Shown piece after piece: positions 15,334-23,401 of a DNA stretch of 29,166 nucleotides (positions are counted from its first letter, which is position 1; each line of letters opens with the position of its first letter). Position numbers and translations under genes: made by a program. This DNA is from Borrelia puertoricensis (GTDB lineage Bacteria > Spirochaetota > Spirochaetia > Borreliales > Borreliaceae): the NCBI RefSeq assembly GCF_023035875.1, contig NZ_CP075383.1, positions 1 to 29,166 of the forward strand, given 5' to 3'. The notes beneath the pieces are model-generated. The model saw only the letters and a list, made by a program, of their open reading frames with translations, was not told the origin of the DNA and did not search any database.

Positions 15334-16308
15334 TTAAGATTGTTTAATATCAACTCGTAAAATTGTTTTCTCTGTTGCTAAGAGTCCACCAAGTACAAAA
15401 TCAAGGTATGAATGTTCAATATCAGTTGAATCCTCATCAACTTTTTTATTTAGCATTGGCAACATGTATTTACTTGATTTAAGTCTAATAAGATTAGGAC
15501 TTAATGGATAAATTAGTATCTGATTTTGAAGTAAATTACTTGTATGTAAGTAAACTTCTTGCCAATTATTTACAGCCTTAATTGTATCAGTAATAACATC
15601 TTTCCATTTATCACTTGTATAACTAAGATTATCTGATGAAACACTTGTTATTGCACATGGTTTGATAAGTTTTAAACTTGTTACTGGGTCAACTAATACC
15701 ATCATAGGAGTTGAGAATTCATCTCCTAGCTCTAATTTTGCAAGTCCTGACTTTATCTTTTCAAAGATCTTATCCATCTTATCTTTATTTGAAGCCTCAA
15801 CTTCTTCATCAATTTGATTTGGCATATTAAGAAGTCCGTACATATTAGGAAGCATTCGTTTTTGATTCTTTCCGTCTTTTTGGATTGAAACATCACCTGT
15901 TAAGATAAACTGGTCAATAATCTTGATAATCTCATCACTTGCAAGTTTGTATGCTTGCTCGAAGGTCAGTAAATTATTATTTACATCACCCGTATAATCA
16001 TTATTTTTATAAAACTTCTCAGCAGTTTGCTTTAAATGTCTAAACTTGTACTGCAATCTAAGGTAATTAAGCTTAACTAGATGTGATTTAAAGTTAATAG
16101 TTTGGACATCATGATTAAATTCATTTACTAACGTTGTTGGATTAGCGTTAAGAAACGCATCCCATTTTATTGCATTGATATAATTACAGGAAGTAGCGTT
16201 CTCTTCAATTTGTTTACTTGAGAACCACTTATAAAACATTGGTTCTCTTACATAATTCTCTAACCCTACTATTTCTCTAGAATTAGATTCGTCATTAAAT
16301 TCTAACAT
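15334..16308 (-). CDS. Major-capsid-like protein, second copy
   Basis: A 324-residue paralogue of the preceding gene, in the same orientation. It sits in the major-capsid slot of the late operon, and length and the conserved YKFRHLKQT, KDGKNQKRMLPNMYGLLNMP and STPMMVLVDP blocks support an HK97-fold capsid protein (inference). The open frame starts one codon earlier at a TTG; the ATG at 16308 has AGGAG five bases upstream and is preferred. The identity to its partner is uneven: some 45-56 base blocks are the same while others have diverged, which suggests gene conversion. Confidence 0.8.
   Translation of the reverse strand: MLEFNDESNSREIVGLENYVREPMFYKWFSSKQIEENATSCNYINAIKWDAFLNANPTTLVNEFNHDVQTINFKSHLVKLNYLRLQYKFRHLKQTAEKFYKNNDYTGDVNNNLLTFEQAYKLASDEIIKIIDQFILTGDVSIQKDGKNQKRMLPNMYGLLNMPNQIDEEVEASNKDKMDKIFEKIKSGLAKLELGDEFSTPMMVLVDPVTSLKLIKPCAITSVSSDNLSYTSDKWKDVITDTIKAVNNWQEVYLHTSNLLQNQILIYPLSPNLIRLKSSKYMLPMLNKKVDEDSTDIEHSYLDFVLGGLLATEKTILRVDIKQS
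15689..15744 (-). repeat. 56-bp block identical to 16675-16730
   Basis: Within the second capsid-like gene; identical to 16675-16730 in the first copy although flanking sequence has diverged, and the encoded residues read TPMMVLVDP. Another shared run of about 47 bases lies near the 3' ends (about 15358-15404 and 16341-16387). Confidence 0.8.
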
Positions 16309-16316
16309 CAAATCTC

Positions 16317-17294
16317 CTAACTTTGTTTAATATCAACTCTTAAAATTGTTTTCTCTGTTGCTAAGAGTCCACCAAGTACAAAATCAAGATATGAATGTGC
16401 AATATCAGTTGAATCTCTATCCACTTGCTCATTTGGCATTGGTAGCATATATTTACTTGGTTTGAATTTGATTAGTTCAGCATTTAATGGATAAATGAGT
16501 ATTTGATTTTGAAGTAAATTACTTGTTTCAATATAGACTTCTCTTCTATTATTAACAGCTTTTATTGTCTTAATAAGGAAGTCCTCCCAAGAATCATTAG
16601 AAGAATAAACATTAGATGATGAAGAAGAATTTGTTATTGCATATGGTTTAACTAACTTTAAACTAGTTAATGGATCAACTAATACCATCATAGGAGTTGA
16701 GAATTCATCTCCTAGCTCTAATTTTGCAAGACCCTTTTCGATACTTTCAAATATTTTATCCATTTTATCTTTATTTGATGATTCAACTTCTTCTTTTACT
16801 TGATCTGGCATATTTAAGAGCCCATACATATTAGGTAACATTCGTTTTTGATTCTTTCCATCTTTCTGGATTGACACAGTACCTGTTAATACAAAATGAT
16901 TTATTAGTTTTATTATTTCATTTGTTGCAAGTTTATATGCCTCCCCAAATGGAAGTAAATTATTATTTACATCTCCAGCATAATCATTACCTTTATAAAA
17001 TTTTTCAGAAGTTTGTTTTAAGTGTCTAAATTTATATTGTAACTTTAAATAATTAAGTCTTACTGACTCTGAACGAAATCCAATGGTTGCAATAGTATTA
17101 ACTTCATTAATTAGTGTTGTAGGATTAGCATTAAGAAATGCATCCCATTTAATTGTTTTTAAATATCCCATCTTTAAATCAACATCTTCAATTTGTTCTT
17201 TTGAAAACCAGTTATAAAATACTGGTAATTTAATTTCTGAGAAAATATTTGCTATTTCTTTTGCATAATAATTTTGATCATATAATTCTGACAT
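16317..17294 (-). CDS. Major-capsid-like protein, first copy
   Basis: A 325-residue protein with AAAGGAGG upstream of its ATG. By position after portal, scaffold-like and decoration-like genes it is the major capsid candidate. It aligns along its whole length with the next gene, ending in the same LDFVLGGLLATEKTILRVDI tail. Most differences lie in the N-terminal 40 residues and in a Ser-rich loop (about 217-232). Two capsid genes in tandem could supply pentons and hexons or mixed shells, or one may be redundant. The HK97 fold is inferred, not shown by a catalytic or diagnostic motif. Confidence 0.82.
   Translation of the reverse strand: MSELYDQNYYAKEIANIFSEIKLPVFYNWFSKEQIEDVDLKMGYLKTIKWDAFLNANPTTLINEVNTIATIGFRSESVRLNYLKLQYKFRHLKQTSEKFYKGNDYAGDVNNNLLPFGEAYKLATNEIIKLINHFVLTGTVSIQKDGKNQKRMLPNMYGLLNMPDQVKEEVESSNKDKMDKIFESIEKGLAKLELGDEFSTPMMVLVDPLTSLKLVKPYAITNSSSSSNVYSSNDSWEDFLIKTIKAVNNRREVYIETSNLLQNQILIYPLNAELIKFKPSKYMLPMPNEQVDRDSTDIAHSYLDFVLGGLLATEKTILRVDIKQS
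16675..16730 (-). repeat. 56-bp block identical to 15689-15744
   Basis: Partner of the block in the second capsid-like gene; see the finding on patchwork identity. Confidence 0.8.
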
Positions 17295-17314
17295 CTCTAA
17301 CCTCCTTTAACTTA

Positions 17315-17893
17315 TTAACTTGGTCTGGCTTTATTACCGTAAATAGCTACATTAACTATGCAAATTTTGTTTGTAGTACCATCAAGTGAAATTGCATCTG
17401 ATAAAGCATAGGCATTAATCTTATTATTACTTGAGCTATCTTTTTCAAGCTCACCATTTGTATCAAATTTAACTTTATCTTTTCTTTTTATACCACTGCT
17501 TTGTTTTGCTATTAAATATCCAGTGAAATTATTTGTAATAGGTATTACTGTTGCTGTTTGAGTAAATTCATCTATATCAGTACATATACCATATAAATAA
17601 TCTTCACCACCAACTTCTACATGTGGTTCATAATGTGGATTATTATCTTGTGTTGTTGCATTGACAACAAGTTTTACTCCTCTTTTATATGGATATCCTT
17701 TAAAATAATAATTCTCTAACTTATCATAACGACTAGTTACAGTCCCACCTTGATTTTGTAAATGCTGATTTTTATCTTTAAAATCAACTTTATTACTAAA
17801 AACTCCTGCATCACTAATAGGGTTCTTCATTTGTTTTTTTAGTTCTTTTGCCTTAGTGTGATATTGACTTATCAAGTTATTTATATCTGACAT
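17315..17893 (-). CDS. DUF228 decoration-like protein, third copy
   Basis: A 192-residue DUF228 protein, closest to the 184-residue copy. N-terminus is helical (KAKELKKQMKNP), followed by the shared beta region: PYKRGVKLVV (about 74-83), YGICTDIDEFTQTATVIPI, NNFTGYLIAKQSSGIKRKDK and a final VNVAIYGNK strand. The arrangement 'gd.v.f...G' then 'A.s.a' then 'v.V...G' resembles capsid decoration proteins (DUF2190-like); that is inference. AAGGAG precedes the ATG. Confidence 0.8.
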   Translation of the reverse strand: MSDINNLISQYHTKAKELKKQMKNPISDAGVFSNKVDFKDKNQHLQNQGGTVTSRYDKLENYYFKGYPYKRGVKLVVNATTQDNNPHYEPHVEVGGEDYLYGICTDIDEFTQTATVIPITNNFTGYLIAKQSSGIKRKDKVKFDTNGELEKDSSSNNKINAYALSDAISLDGTTNKICIVNVAIYGNKARPS

Positions 17894-17907
17894 TTAAACT
17901 CCTTCCT

Positions 17908-18675
17908 TTAACCAATAGATTTATTTCCATAAAGAGCTATTTTGACTAAATTTAATTTATATTCATCACTGCTTTTTTTACTCTCATCATTGGTCAGTTG
18001 TATTGTAAATACATCACTAAGTGCTACGGCATTAATTGCTACCGATGAGGTATTAGATGATTTAATAACTTCTCCATTAGAATTAAAATCTAATTTATCA
18101 CCCATATTAATACTAGTGCTTTGGGCAATCATATATCCTTCAAAATTATTAGTAATAGGAATTACTGTTGCTACATTAGTATAAGGATCAATATCAACAC
18201 ATATTCCATACATGTTATTCCCATCAGAAACTTCTACTTGAACACCATCATTTTTGTTAGTATCTGTTTCTACTTTTAGCTTTACTGCACGTTTATATGG
18301 AAATCCTAAAGCTTGATATTCTTCTAATTTGTCTGTACTACTTGAGAGAGATTGTGCAATCGCATCTACTCTTATGTTTTTATCTTGAAAAGTAGTTGGT
18401 GCTTTAAACACAGCAGCTTGAGTATCAAAACTCTTAAAGTATTTCCTTAATTTTAAGATAATCTCTTTAAGTGACTTACCTTCAGTAGTTTCTTCTAATA
18501 TTGGGGTGCTTCTTTTACTTCGTCTTTTTGATCTTGTAGAATCCTCTTGTAATAGATTTTTAAAAAGTTCTTGATCTTCTGTATCACTTAAATCAATATC
18601 ACCCATTTGAAAATCAGTTTGAGTATCATGATCACTTCTAAGTTCATCTTTTGATGGGTTTGCTTTGCTCGTCAC
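17908..18675 (-). CDS. DUF228 decoration-like protein with charged N-terminal extension
   Basis: A 255-residue DUF228 protein, the middle of three tandem paralogues. The C-terminal 170 residues match the neighbours (YGICVDIDPYTNVATVIPI, NNFEGYMIAQ, LVKIALYGNKS). The first 75 residues are unique: an acidic stretch (SDHDTQTDFQMGDIDLSDTE) then a basic RSKRRSKRSTPIL patch. The start is a GTG at 18675 five bases after the previous stop, with only a weak upstream site, so translation probably depends on coupling. Either a displayed extension on the capsid or a link to another virion part is possible. Confidence 0.78.
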   Translation of the reverse strand: MTSKANPSKDELRSDHDTQTDFQMGDIDLSDTEDQELFKNLLQEDSTRSKRRSKRSTPILEETTEGKSLKEIILKLRKYFKSFDTQAAVFKAPTTFQDKNIRVDAIAQSLSSSTDKLEEYQALGFPYKRAVKLKVETDTNKNDGVQVEVSDGNNMYGICVDIDPYTNVATVIPITNNFEGYMIAQSTSINMGDKLDFNSNGEVIKSSNTSSVAINAVALSDVFTIQLTNDESKKSSDEYKLNLVKIALYGNKSIG

Positions 18676-18680
18676 TATTC

Positions 18681-19235
18681 TTAACTACCTCTGTTTCCAC
18701 ATATACTTACTAATGCTATGTATAAGTTAGTATTAACTTGAAATGCCTTTGATAAGGCTATACCATTAACACCACCTGAACTGCTGTTATTTTCAATCTC
18801 TCCGTTTGTATCAAATTTAACTTTTGATCCAGGATTAATGTTGCTTTGACTGCTCTGTTTTACTACTAAATATCCAGTAAAATTATTTGTTATTGGCAGT
18901 ACAGTTGCTATACCAGTAAACTCATCTATATCTATGCATATACCATAAAGATCAGTACCACCCCCAGCTTCTACACAAGGTTCAGTATTATCACTTGCCT
19001 CATAAGATAACTTAACACCACGTTTGTATGGATATCCTTTAACAGGATAATTCTCTAACTTATCTACTTTTGAAGTGATACTTCCACCAGAATTAGCAAA
19101 GGTTAAATTCTTATCTCTAAAATCAACATTATTACTAAAAAGACCAGGGTCTCTTTGAGGATTTTTCATTAGGTCTTGTATTTCTTTTACCTTTTTATCA
19201 TATTCTTCTTTAAGTTTTGTTATAGTCTCTGACAT
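18681..19235 (-). CDS. DUF228 decoration-like protein, first copy
   Basis: A 184-residue DUF228 protein, first of the three in transcription order. It shares FSNNVDFRDKNL, the YPYKRGVKL-type segment (here GYPYKRGVKLSYEA), GIATVLPITNNFTGYL and KVKFDTNGEIENN with the third copy. There is no signal peptide or membrane segment, so despite older lipoprotein labels for some relatives this one is cytosolic or virion-borne. AAGGAG lies eight bases before the ATG. Confidence 0.8.
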   Translation of the reverse strand: MSETITKLKEEYDKKVKEIQDLMKNPQRDPGLFSNNVDFRDKNLTFANSGGSITSKVDKLENYPVKGYPYKRGVKLSYEASDNTEPCVEAGGGTDLYGICIDIDEFTGIATVLPITNNFTGYLVVKQSSQSNINPGSKVKFDTNGEIENNSSSGGVNGIALSKAFQVNTNLYIALVSICGNRGS

Positions 19236-19247
19236 GCATATATCTCC

Positions 19248-19919
19248 TTAAGCTGTTTTTTTCTCTTTAAGGTTATAAAACTCATGTATTCTATCTTTAT
19301 AAGCATTGGCAACAGAAATATTAAATTCATCAAAGTTAACTGGTGAAAACCCTGAATCTAATAATGATATTCTATTCTCTATTTTAGAGATAATATCACC
19401 ATGCTTAGAGTCAATATTACTTACAGCACGTTTTCTCATGCTTATATTCACTTTTGCTAAAGATACAAGTTGTTCTAATATCTCTCCATCTAAATGTTCA
19501 AAATTATCTAGCTTGGAAATAGCTTTTATTTGTTCTTTAGGAACAAATTTTCTCACTAACTCTCTTCTTTGTGCTTGCATTATTTCTTTCAGTGAATAAC
19601 CTTTAGAAAGAAGAGTATCTTTATCAAAATGCTTGCTTAAATGTGCTTTAGCTAATTGATCAATTTCATTTATCTTCTCTGCTTCTAAGAGTAACTGTTT
19701 CTCTGCTCGCTCTCTATCTTCCGCATTTGCAAGTTCACGTGCAATTCGGTCATTTATACTTAATTTATTAACCCTTTCATCTTCTCGAGTTACCTTTTCT
19801 TTAAGCTGCATATACTCTTCAAACTCTTCTTGACTTATACGTTTAAACTTATCAGAAGAGCTATTATCATTAGTCTGTATTACTACTTCTTCTGTATTTA
19901 CATCTGACTCTTTTTCCAT
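19248..19919 (-). CDS. DUF1357 scaffold-like protein
   Basis: A 223-residue, very charged helical protein between portal and capsid genes (cp32 DUF1357 family). Its length, coiled-coil composition (EEFEEYMQLKEKVTREDERV, about 30-49) and place fit a capsid scaffold. No protease triad is seen, so if head maturation involves cleavage the protease must be elsewhere. Start ATG at 19919 with AAGGAG upstream. Confidence 0.78.
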   Translation of the reverse strand: MEKESDVNTEEVVIQTNDNSSSDKFKRISQEEFEEYMQLKEKVTREDERVNKLSINDRIARELANAEDRERAEKQLLLEAEKINEIDQLAKAHLSKHFDKDTLLSKGYSLKEIMQAQRRELVRKFVPKEQIKAISKLDNFEHLDGEILEQLVSLAKVNISMRKRAVSNIDSKHGDIISKIENRISLLDSGFSPVNFDEFNISVANAYKDRIHEFYNLKEKKTA

Positions 19920-19933
19920 GAAAACTCCTTAAC

Positions 19934-21169
19934 CTAAATTGAAAATAATTTTTCTTTTAGCGTTGATATCTCATCTTTGCTTAAAACACTTTTATTTATA
20001 AGTTCACTATATTTACCGAAAAATTCTATTAATTTGAGATCTCTATCTACTCTCTCTTCTTCACTAAGCATAACAAGAGAATTAAATTTCATCTCTAAAC
20101 CAAAATACCTAGATAGTTTAATATTGACAGCAATCTCTACTGCTTCTTGTATTCCTTTAAGAAAATCATAATAATTGGATCTATCTCCCTTCCCATCATT
20201 TCCCAAACCTTTAGTCTGTTCATTAAAACTTCGAGTTAGTGGCTCTTTTGTATCTGCTCCTATCTTAGCTTTTACTAATGCCAATGCCTCTTTTAAATAC
20301 GTAAGATCATACTTAATTACCTCTAATGATGCATCTGTTGTTGAAGTGTAAAATATTCCTTCATTATTTAAACTTGACTTTAATCTCTCGATTTCTCTTG
20401 AGAGACTATCATTAATACTCTTAAGATCAGATATGCTGTTATTATCCTGTCTTTGTCTTTGAAATAGACCTGCAAATAATCCATTATTACTATTATTTCT
20501 ATGTGTTAAGCTGTTTAATGATGCAGTTGCATTTGATAGTGCATCTTGAAGTCCAACTAATGCTTCATCTTTATAAAAAAGAAAATTATGTGTCTCTATT
20601 CTCTTATCTATCTGTGTATAAATTTTCTCAAGTAGATAAATATTAAGTAAAAAACTTTCACTATAACATGGTATGTAACGTTTTAAGATATAATCATAAT
20701 TATCAAAAATTATTACCCTACTCTTATGTATCTTAACTAAAGAGTAAGAAGTATTTCCTTCTTTTACTGTGTAAGTAATATACTGGTCATAAATGCCCGG
20801 GTCTTTAACTAAATTGAAATCTAGATATTTAAATCCAATGGGCAATTCAGAATTTACTTCTTCTTCTAATTCTGTCAGTTCATCACGAGTTAGAACTAAA
20901 ATATATCCTGCACCATTAAATCTATAACTAATTATAAGATTTAAAAGAGCATCTTTAAGCTCTCTTTTAAGTCTTGCTATCTCAGATTCACTAATATTAT
21001 CTAAACTTTCAAGATGAATACCATTCTTCAGTGCATCCTCAGCAGGATTCTCTATATAGTTCCTAAAAACAAGCGAATATTTATATAATTCCAAAGGACA
21101 GATCTTATTTGATCGTTTCTTTAGTTCATCAAAATAATACAAATTTGTTCCTTTATTTTCAGTTTGCAT
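19934..21169 (-). CDS. Phage portal protein (DUF1073 family)
   Basis: A 411-residue portal: the dodecameric ring through which DNA enters the head. Features consistent with the DUF1073 portals are the early YRFNGAGYILVLTRDEL region (about 82-96), the IHKSRVIIFDNYD strand and helix with 'R' and 'P' turns, a long coiled segment (about 230-275) and the C-terminal KEPLTRSFNEQTKGLGNDG motif typical of SPP1/DUF1073-type portals. The open frame can extend to a TTG at 21202, but no ribosome site precedes either start. A promoter-like TTGACA-17-TACAAT covers the interval, so I take the ATG at 21169. Some databases label this family 'anti-CBASS Acb1'; that label comes from the shared DUF1073 name and is not supported here. 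Confidence 0.86.
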   Translation of the reverse strand: MQTENKGTNLYYFDELKKRSNKICPLELYKYSLVFRNYIENPAEDALKNGIHLESLDNISESEIARLKRELKDALLNLIISYRFNGAGYILVLTRDELTELEEEVNSELPIGFKYLDFNLVKDPGIYDQYITYTVKEGNTSYSLVKIHKSRVIIFDNYDYILKRYIPCYSESFLLNIYLLEKIYTQIDKRIETHNFLFYKDEALVGLQDALSNATASLNSLTHRNNSNNGLFAGLFQRQRQDNNSISDLKSINDSLSREIERLKSSLNNEGIFYTSTTDASLEVIKYDLTYLKEALALVKAKIGADTKEPLTRSFNEQTKGLGNDGKGDRSNYYDFLKGIQEAVEIAVNIKLSRYFGLEMKFNSLVMLSEEERVDRDLKLIEFFGKYSELINKSVLSKDEISTLKEKLFSI

Positions 21170-21173
21170 ATAG

Positions 21174-21202
21174 ATTGTAGCAAAAATAATAGTTTTTGTC
21201 AA
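21174..21202 (-). promoter_or_regulatory. Consensus-like sigma-70 promoter at portal start
   Basis: Minus strand reads TTGACA (21202-21197), a 17-base spacer, TACAAT (21179-21174), then CTAT and the ATG at 21169. It is the best -35/-10 pair I found in the window. The distance to the ATG is so short that the transcript would start on or about the start codon, giving a leaderless mRNA; no Shine-Dalgarno is present. The TTG of the TTGACA is also the first possible start codon of the longer frame. Confidence 0.55.
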
Positions 21203-21318
21203 AATAAAAGAAACAAATACATATACGATAAAATATCTACATTTTTATGTATCTGTACTAATTGGGGGGGAACTTAAAAATGGTAAAAATCTTAAATTTA
21301 TTTTTTATTTAATTAAAA

Positions 21319-21996
21319 TTATTTCAATAATAATGCTAATAAAATACCTAAAGTAAGAGTTATGATAGTACCAAACATCCAATTATGGAGTTTAGATGTG
21401 TTTTTAAATTCTAATGTAGATTTCTCTATCTTATTGTCAAGGTCTCTAATATCAGATTTTAAAGTTGTCTCAACCCTTTGAATCTCAGATTGTAAGAGAG
21501 CTTCAACTTTTTCAAGCTTAAGGTTAAAGTTACTCTCAACGGTATCTATTTTTTTATCGAGTTCATTAAATTTAGTATCAATCTTGGTGTTAAGATTATT
21601 CTCAACGATGTCTATTTTTTTATCGAGTTCATTAAATTTAGTATCTATTTTGGTGTTAAGATTATTCTCAACGATGTCTATTTTTTTATCGAGTTCATTA
21701 AATTTAGTATCTATTTTGGTGTTAAGATTATTCTCAACGATGTCTATTTTTTTATCGAGTTCATTAAATTTAGTATCTATTTTGGTGTTAAGCTCATCCT
21801 TAACACTACTAATCCCATCTTCTAAGTGTTTCAATTTTATATCAAAGTTTTCTTTTAAGAATTCAATGTCTTTATAAGTCAGCTCATTACGATAATACCT
21901 ATAAGACAGGTCAATAGCAATATCTCTCTTAATACCGGCTTTAGTAAGTTCAGCTATAACCATTTGCTGTGTAATAACTCGTTGAGCAAGTCCCAT
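21319..21996 (-). CDS. bdr: Bdr (Borrelia direct repeat) protein
   Basis: A 225-residue Bdr protein, a Borrelia-specific family encoded on cp32 and linear plasmids. The N-terminal 60 residues (QRVITQQMVIAELTKAGIKR) are the family's conserved head. The middle consists of four repeats of 22 residues built on TKIDTKFNELDKKIDIVENN, predicted coiled coil, with the Thr-rich TKID motif thought to be phosphorylated. The C-terminus is a membrane segment (about 207-224) ending in a Lys. AAGGAG is seven bases upstream of the ATG. It lies between the terminase and portal genes in the late operon, an unusual spot for a non-structural membrane protein. Function of Bdr proteins is unknown. Confidence 0.92.
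   Translation of the reverse strand: MGLAQRVITQQMVIAELTKAGIKRDIAIDLSYRYYRNELTYKDIEFLKENFDIKLKHLEDGISSVKDELNTKIDTKFNELDKKIDIVENNLNTKIDTKFNELDKKIDIVENNLNTKIDTKFNELDKKIDIVENNLNTKIDTKFNELDKKIDTVESNFNLKLEKVEALLQSEIQRVETTLKSDIRDLDNKIEKSTLEFKNTSKLHNWMFGTIITLTLGILLALLLK
21545..21791 (-). repeat. 66-bp tandem repeats in bdr
   Basis: Units start at 21545, 21611, 21677 and 21743, a period of 66 bases (22 codons). The inner copies are almost identical at DNA level and the outer ones have changed. In-frame length keeps the protein readable when copies are gained or lost. Confidence 0.92.
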
Positions 21997-22037
21997 AAAA
22001 ACACTCCTTATGTAATTATTATATAATATTTTAACTG

Positions 22038-23390
22038 TTATAGGAACCTTATTTTAGTAAAATGTGCTTTAAGAGTACGCATACTTAGAGTCAATAACAT
22101 ATATGATGCTGATAGGCTATCTAATGAATCATCATCACTCTTACCATCTCCTTTGTACTTATAAATATCAGATATAGCTGACTTACTTGAATAATCCATA
22201 ATACTAAGTTTAGATGTTGCAAATGGCTCTATTAACGTAGCAATTCTAGTAAATTTATCACTTATAGGTTTAATTGGAGCAATTTTAAAATTATGACTCA
22301 TACCCGCCCTAAGTTTAAGAAACATTTTAGTCACATTCCCATGCCCAGAAACGTTATCCCTATCTTCAACATATAGTTTGTGTACATTAAGATTTGTAAG
22401 TATAGTTTTAATTGTATTTAACATTTTAGGATCACCTACTGGTAACTTTTCTTGAAAAATAAATGCATAATAACTTTGATCTACTCGCTCCAAAACACAA
22501 AGCGCTGTATTATCTCCTCCTATACTATATGCAGGATCTAAATATGCTATTGGGGATATAAATTCATGCTTACTTGTAAGATTAACATTAGTAAATATCG
22601 CATCACAGGACGAGACCCATTCTCCAAGTAGAACCCTTGCTTTATATGTTGGAATGTCCTTGTAAATCTCTTCTTGGGTTTTAATAAAATCCTCGGGTAT
22701 TAATTCATTATCATATGTTGTAAAGTTATATGTAGAGTAAATTTTTGTATTATCAATATAATCAGTTTTAAAGAAATGTTCAGGACTATCTGGATTGGTA
22801 TCAAATATAATTGCCTGCATTCCTACTCTAAGCCTTTTTAAACATTCTATTAATGTTTCTTTATGCAGTGTAGTTGCTTCATTAACGTAAATAAGCGCTG
22901 AATTAGAGCCTCTAAACCGCTCAAAATCACTTGCCCTATCACCACCATACAAATTAACTCTTAGTGAGTCTATTTCAAAATATGATATATTAGAAAATTT
23001 TGGCCTAAAGGGTATTTTAAGCATACTAGCAATATCTTCTAACTCACTCATAACATTAACCTCTAATGATTTTTGGGAATTTCCTATTATAAAATTATTG
23101 GTATTTCTTTTATACACATTCCTATTTGTAAGCAGTATTTTTAAGAATAGATAACATGCTAGAAATGTTTTACCGCTAGCAATCCCACCTGAGAGGATAA
23201 TTTTACTTTGATTATTCTTCTCGATATTACGTACTACTTTAAGTTGTTTTTTAGTTAAATATTTACTTTCAAACCCTTTAAAATCAACCTCCAATGCTTT
23301 AGGCTTAATAAAATCCATTATATCAATACCAAAATCACGCTTGTACTCTCGCTGCATTTCTTTAAATATAGGCAGCTTATATATATCCAT
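22038..23390 (-). CDS. terL: Terminase large subunit (PBSX-type)
   Basis: A 450-residue packaging motor ATPase and nuclease. In the longer frame numbering, Walker A GGIASGKT is at 70-77, Walker B ALIYVNEA at 167-174 with the catalytic Glu, and the coupling motif FDTNPD at 199-204. The nuclease acidic residues are D287 (YLDPAY), E344 (YVEDRD) and the DDDSLDSLS cluster at 421-429. All expected residues are present. The frame opens at 23396 but AAAGGA lies only one base from that ATG; the second ATG at 23390 has seven bases and is preferred. It follows the putative small subunit by a few bases. Confidence 0.95.
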   Translation of the reverse strand: MDIYKLPIFKEMQREYKRDFGIDIMDFIKPKALEVDFKGFESKYLTKKQLKVVRNIEKNNQSKIILSGGIASGKTFLACYLFLKILLTNRNVYKRNTNNFIIGNSQKSLEVNVMSELEDIASMLKIPFRPKFSNISYFEIDSLRVNLYGGDRASDFERFRGSNSALIYVNEATTLHKETLIECLKRLRVGMQAIIFDTNPDSPEHFFKTDYIDNTKIYSTYNFTTYDNELIPEDFIKTQEEIYKDIPTYKARVLLGEWVSSCDAIFTNVNLTSKHEFISPIAYLDPAYSIGGDNTALCVLERVDQSYYAFIFQEKLPVGDPKMLNTIKTILTNLNVHKLYVEDRDNVSGHGNVTKMFLKLRAGMSHNFKIAPIKPISDKFTRIATLIEPFATSKLSIMDYSSKSAISDIYKYKGDGKSDDDSLDSLSASYMLLTLSMRTLKAHFTKIRFL

Positions 23391-23401
23391 TACCATATCC
23401 T

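Noticed and set aside
19934..21169. Portal gene as an anti-CBASS (Acb1) protein
   Set aside because: The label stems from a shared DUF1073 name. Gene order and length fit a portal, and the His-x-Thr/Ser pairs of a 2H phosphoesterase were not found.
21545..21791. Regular 66-base repeats as a possible CRISPR array
   Set aside because: No unique spacers; the repeat is contiguous and in frame with Bdr coding.
21584..21877. Plus-strand open frame with repeats of LRLFSTMSIFLSSSLNLVSI
   Set aside because: Antisense reading of the bdr repeats; repeat DNA without stops produces it mechanically.
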